Assembly: GCA_025175895.1 (NCBI GenBank)
Contig: CM046005.1
Location: 60,970,325 to 61,034,324, forward strand
Reading direction: 5' to 3'
Source of the DNA: Wurfbainia villosa
Taxonomy: Eukaryota > Streptophyta > Magnoliopsida > Zingiberales > Zingiberaceae
Length of the DNA: 64,000 nt
A program made the translations under genes and the position numbers. A model generated the notes under the pieces. That model was not told the DNA's origin and made no database searches. It saw nothing but the letters and a program-made list of their open reading frames with translations. Of the stretch, positions 59,768 through 64,000 are shown in pieces. Position 1 is the stretch's first letter, and every line of letters starts with the position of its first letter.

Positions 59768-59784
59768 CCTCGGCTCTGATACCA
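59768..59784 (-). promoter_or_regulatory. Primer binding site of gag-only element 2
   Basis: Minus-strand TGGTATCAGAGCCGAGG lies two bases from the 5' LTR. Confidence 0.88.
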
Positions 59785-59786
59785 CT

Positions 59787-60960
59787 TGTAGGGGATCTAT
59801 TGGCCGGCTAGAGGGGGGTGAATAGCCCTCGTACGTTGGACGTCGTAAATTGCTCGTCTATAAAAGATTAGCGCAAGCGGAATATACAAATACAAAGCAA
59901 AAGATAAACAATAAAACAAACGCTAACACGATGGTATAACGTGGTTCACGGCTACGCCGCTAATCCACGGTCCCCGATTCGTCCTCGGTGAATCACTCCG
60001 TTGAACCAATCCACTAAATGGTCTCTCCTTTGCACCAAGCTAGGTGGAGGTAACCTTTACAACCAAGATCACTCTTCTTACAATAGGATTGAAGTAAAGA
60101 CAAGTAAGAAGAGTTTAAAGCTTGTGGGGCACTAGGAAGATCGTTTTGGAGTATGAGCATTAGCCTCTCAAAGGCTCACACCCTCTCTTTTTATAGAGAG
60201 GGCTAACTTCTTCCGTTGCCGCCATCACGATCCGCTCTGGCGCCGATCGCTTTACTACAACGGCCTCCGAATACGTCGGATCCCGACCGCTGTAGTCCAA
60301 CAGAACACTTGGCGATCGATGGACCTCATCGGGCCGATCGCCGCTCCGTAGTCGATCGCCTCCGGCGATTTAACGGTTCTGGTCAAACCCTATTGACTAC
60401 CGACCATCGCGCAGCCGATCGATGGTCTTGGCAATGATCCGCCACGATGGGGCGGCCGATCACGGCCACAATCCCTCAGATACCCCGAACTCACTCGACT
60501 CAGAGGCCGATTGCCATGACATGGCAATGATCGTGTCGAAAACCCATCCGACACTTGGCCAAATGGGCCAAGTTTCACCTAAGAGCTACCCTTCCCGGTT
60601 ACAATCGCCACTCATCTCTGAGTCCTCGCCTTCGTTCTCTTCGCTTCGCCACGCCCCTCCAAAGATCGCGCGACGGCTCGCAATTCCTTCGCGTCTCTTG
60701 CCTCGAAGTCTACTTCCTCCGGCTTCACTCCAAAATTCTCGTCCAGCGGTCCCTCGGATGCTCCAAGCGCACGACTTCCGCAAAGCTATCCTTCACCGAC
60801 TCAAGGCACGAGTCATGAGATGTGAAACTCGCCACGGCTCCATGTGCGAATTACTAAGTCCTGCACGACTTCAACGCACATATCAAATCAACATAACATA
60901 CTAACTTAAACCCTTTGCCACACCATCAAAACCATATTACGGCAAGAGATTGCCCTAACA
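59787..60960 (-). repeat. 5' LTR of gag-only element 2
   Basis: 1174 bp. The divergent patch lies at about 60215-60525, just upstream (in sense) of the minus-strand TATA at about 60188-60199. Confidence 0.92.
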
Positions 60961-60965
60961 CTAGA
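60961..60965. repeat. Target-site duplication CTAGA, right
   Basis: CTAGA directly follows TTGCCCTAACA; copia D resumes here. Confidence 0.9.
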
Positions 60966-63730
60966 CAATTGCTTTAATGTTCCTTCGTTGATAAAGAACA
61001 TAATTTCTATTTCTTGTTTAAATAGAAATGGGTACCATTTAACTTTTAGTAACAATTGTTGTTATATAACTTTGAATGGCGTTCTTTATGGGACTAGAAC
61101 TTTAAGCAATGGTATTTATACGTTGGATGTATCCAGTGACATTTTCAATATTTAAGCGAGCAACAAGCATGCTAAAAATGATAATCAATTAGACTCCTAC
61201 ATGTGGCATTGTTGTCTTGGCCATGTGAGCAAGAAACACATGTCCGAATTACACCGATGTGGAATTCTGGAATCGTTTGAATTAGATTCATACGATACAT
61301 GTGAATCATGCTTAAAAGGCAAGATGACCAAGTTACCTTTTACTGGAAAAGGTGAACCGGTGGGTGAGTTGCTTGGTCTAATACATACTGATGTATGTGG
61401 ACCTATGTCAACTCAAGTCTTAGGAGGTTATAGCTACTTCATTAGCTTCACCGATGATCACTCATGGTTTGGGTATGTGTTCTTGATGAAACACAAGTCT
61501 GAAGCCTTTGAAAGGTTCAAATAATTCAGATATGAAGTAGAGAAACAACTTGGAAAGAGTATTAAAATACTTCGATCGGATCGAGGTGGTGAATACTTGA
61601 GTCAAGAGTTTCTAGATTATCTGAGGGACAATGGTATATTGTCTCAATGGACTCCTTCGTATACACCACAATTTAATGGTGTATCGGAGAGGCGAAATCG
61701 GACCTTATTGGACATGGTCAAGTCAATGATGAATCACGCGAATCTTCCCAAGTCCTTTTGGGGCTATGCACTTCAGACAGCTGTTTACTTGTTAAACAGA
61801 GTCCCAACCAAGGTAGTCTCTACTACTCTATATGAGAAATGGGCTAGTAAGAAACCTCATTTATCTTACTTGAAGATATGGGGTTGTCCTGCTTATGTGA
61901 AACAGACTGTGTTAGACAAATTGGATGCTAAGTCTAATAAATGTCTATTTATTGGATACCCTAAGGAAATGAGGGGTTACCAATTCTATCATCCCTTGGA
62001 ACAAAAGGAATTTGTTTCAAGGAATGTTGTGTTTCTAGAGTAAGAGTTTCTCTTGCAAGAAAACAGTGGGAGTGTCATTGAACCTGAGGAGGTTCAAGAG
62101 ACTCCATTAGATATTGAAGAGATACCTGGTCAAGCACCTCGACCGATGACTCATAGTGATGAGACATCGGCTGAACCTATTGTGACACCACATCTTCGTA
62201 GATCTGGTAGGGCACACAACATTCTTGAGAGATATAGATTTCTCATAAGTGAATCGAACGACATGTTACTCATTGACGATGAGGAGCCTACCAATTATGA
62301 AGAAGTTCTGAAAAGTTCAGAAAGGGACAAATGGCTTGAAGCCATGAAGTCAGAAATAGATTCCATGTATGAAAATCAAGTTTGGAACTTGGTTGATCCA
62401 CCTGAAGGCATAAAGCCTATAGGGTGGAAGTGGGTTTACAAGAAGAAAACTGACATGGATGGTAATGTGATTACCTATAAGGCTAGATTGATGGCGAAAG
62501 GATATCATCAAAAGCAAGGTGTTGATTATGACGAAACCTATTCGCCTGTTGCTATGCTTAAATCCATTCGGATGCTCCTGGCCATAGCGGCTCATTATGA
62601 TTATGAGATATGACAGATGGATGTGAAAACATCTTTCTTTAATGGAAACCTGCTCGAGGACGTGTATATGATACAATCTGAGGGTTTCACATCGATTGAT
62701 AAAACCAAGGTATACAAATTGCGACGGTCCATATATGGATTGAAGCAAGCATCCAGGAGCTGGAATATCCGTTTTGATGAGACAATCAAAAAGTTTGTTT
62801 CTCACAAAGTCCAGACGAACCTTGTGTGTACAAGAAGGTTAGTGGGAATACAGTTGTGTTCCTAGTATTGTATGTCGATGACATATTACTTATAGGAAAC
62901 TATGTTTCAGTCTTATAACCAGTTAAGATTTGGTTGTCCAAGAAATTCTCCATGAAAGACCTTGGAGAAGCAACCTACATCCTCGGGATTAAGATCTATA
63001 GGGATAGATCAAAACGGTTGCTTGGTCTTTCACAATCTACATATATAGACTGAGTGCTAAAGAGGTTTAGCATGTCGGAATCAAAGAAAGGTTACCTTCC
63101 CATCAGTCATGGGATACACCTTTCGAAGTCCATGTGTCCGCGCACAGAAGAGGAGAGGATTTGCATGAGTAAGATTCCCTATGCATCCGCAATATGATCT
63201 ATCATGTATGCTATGTTATGTATGAGGCCCGATGTATCGTATGCTCTGAGCGTCATGAGTAGAACTAGTCTGATCCAGGAATGGATCATTGGGCGGCTGT
63301 TAAGACGATCCTTAAGTACTTAAGAAGAACTAAGGATGTGTTCCTAATATTTGGAGACGGGGACATGGTGATATGCGGGTATACGGATGCCAGCTTCGAG
63401 ACAGACAAGGATGATTCTAGGGCTCTGTCTGGGTACGTGTTCACCTTGAATGGGAGCACAGTGAGTTGGAAAAGTTCCAAACAAGACACTGTAGCGGATT
63501 CTACCACTGAGGCAGAATACATTGCAGCTTCGGAAGCATCAAAGGAAGCGGTTTGGATCAAGAAGTTCATTTATGAACTTGGTATGGTTCCAGCCATTGT
63601 TGAAGCAATACCGGTCTACTGCGACAATAATGGAGCAATTACACAGGCGAAAGAGCCAAGGTCTCATCAATGATCCAAACATGTGCTTCGCCACTATCAT
63701 TTGATCAGAGAGATCATAAGTAGGAAGGAA
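60966..63730 (+). pseudogene. Copia D pol remnant (integrase, RT, RNase H)
   Basis: GAG-pre-integrase resumes at 60966. Frames at 61201-61524 (HTDVCGPMST, first integrase Asp), 61597-62043 (NGVSERRNRTLLDMV with the Glu), 62053-62613 (linker, GCK to GWK change, QGVDYDETYSPVA), 62617-62865 (RRSIYGLKQASRSW) and 63281-63673 (RNase H: STTEAEYIAA, YCDNNGAIT) are separated by stops or frameshifts. The YVDD region lies near 62869-62880 in another frame. The stop ending the 62053 frame (TGA for Trp in YDYEIW) is shared with copy C at 49911. Confidence 0.88.
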
Positions 63731-63857
63731 ATACAAATCGAGAAGATTCCCACTGAAAGGAACTTAACAGTTCCTTTAACTAAGGCATTGCCTAAAAGTA
63801 AGTTTGAGGGTCATGTTAGAGCTTATGGTAATGGATACCGTAGCGATTAGCATTAGG

Positions 63858-63870
63858 CCAAGTGGGAGTT
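63858..63870 (+). promoter_or_regulatory. Polypurine tract of copia D
   Basis: CCAAGTGGGAGTT abuts the 3' LTR start TGTTAGTAATATG. Confidence 0.85.
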
Positions 63871-64000
63871 TGTTAGTAATATGTGAGAGATGTCCTAAGG
63901 CAATCGCCTTATGTTTGAACCATTTATATGATAAATGAAGATTCACTATTTGAGTATACATGTTTTCATGTATTTGATTAGATCTTAAACTCATTTACTG
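63871..64000 (+). repeat. 3' LTR of copia D, truncated by the window
   Basis: The first 130 bp match the start of the LTR at 51173 almost base for base. Confidence 0.9.

Larger units (their letters stand above)
55529..60960 (-). mobile_element. Complete gag-only (TR-GAG-like) Sirevirus-derived retrotransposon 2, intact Gag
   Basis: 5432 bp: 3' LTR 55529-56696, interior 56697-59786, 5' LTR 59787-60960. CTAGA flanks both ends (55524-55528 and 60961-60965). It has a primer site, a polypurine tract and one uninterrupted Gag of 577 codons; there is no space or sequence for Pol. It is the youngest-looking insertion by coding integrity, and it sits in the protease region of copia D. The LTRs are of the family that starts at 6230 (reverse complement of TGTTAGGGCAAT...). 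Confidence 0.94.
53370..64000 (+). mobile_element. Copia D (right copy), interrupted by gag-only element 2
   Basis: Interior from 53370 with leader, gag and protease to 55528, then the 5.4-kb insertion 55529-60960 and its duplicated CTAGA. Pol resumes at 60966 and runs to the polypurine tract before the 3' LTR at 63871, which continues past the window end. Its 5' LTR is the shared one at 51173-53369. Confidence 0.9.

Overview
This is plant nuclear DNA. The evidence is one intronless, GC-rich cytochrome P450 gene of the plant CYP96/CYP86 type, followed by about 61 kb of nested plant transposable elements (Ty1/copia, Ty3/gypsy and CACTA). The GC-rich P450 and the element types would suit a monocot, but that is inference. 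I see no tRNA, rRNA, prokaryotic operon, CRISPR array or plasmid feature.

Layout. 1-1.65 kb: P450 gene on the minus strand. 1.65-3.04 kb: AT-rich intergenic DNA. 3.04-5.71 kb: remnant of a CACTA (En/Spm) DNA transposon with a decayed transposase-like gene. 5.71-14.38 kb: Sirevirus-like copia fragments, one of which was hit by a complete gag-only element (7185-13641, target-site duplication GTGCT). 14.38-29.25 kb: a decayed copia element (copia A), itself hit by a complete copy of the same family (copia B, 18393-27923, duplication CAACA). 29.26-43.28 kb: an Athila-type gypsy fragment whose LTR was hit by a complete but coding-dead gypsy element (31812-42906, duplication AGACC). 43.29-47.07 kb: a truncated second copy of that gypsy family on the plus strand. 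47.08-64 kb: two plus-strand copia copies of the copia A/B family that share one middle LTR; the right copy was hit by a second gag-only element (55529-60960, duplication CTAGA).

How the parts relate. Only two reading frames look able to encode a normal full-length protein: the P450 and the 577-residue Gag of the 55.5-61 kb element. The two gag-only elements have LTRs, a tRNA-Met-type primer site, reiterated polypurine tracts and a Gag that stops just before the point where a copia protease would begin. This is the organisation of TR-GAG-type non-autonomous elements, and the reiterated polypurine tracts point to a Sirevirus parent. They would need Pol from elsewhere, and no intact Pol is present here.

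Non-gene signals. (i) A palindrome array sits directly upstream of the LTR TATA box of a gag-only element. (ii) Four conserved stem-loops lie in the copia 5' leader. (iii) LTR pairs that are otherwise nearly identical differ in tight clusters centred on CTG/CAG words, which looks like a sequence-consensus artefact at plant CHG sites rather than evolution. I did not find a clearly new biological system. The gag-only family with its promoter array and the leader stem-loops are the best candidates for closer work.
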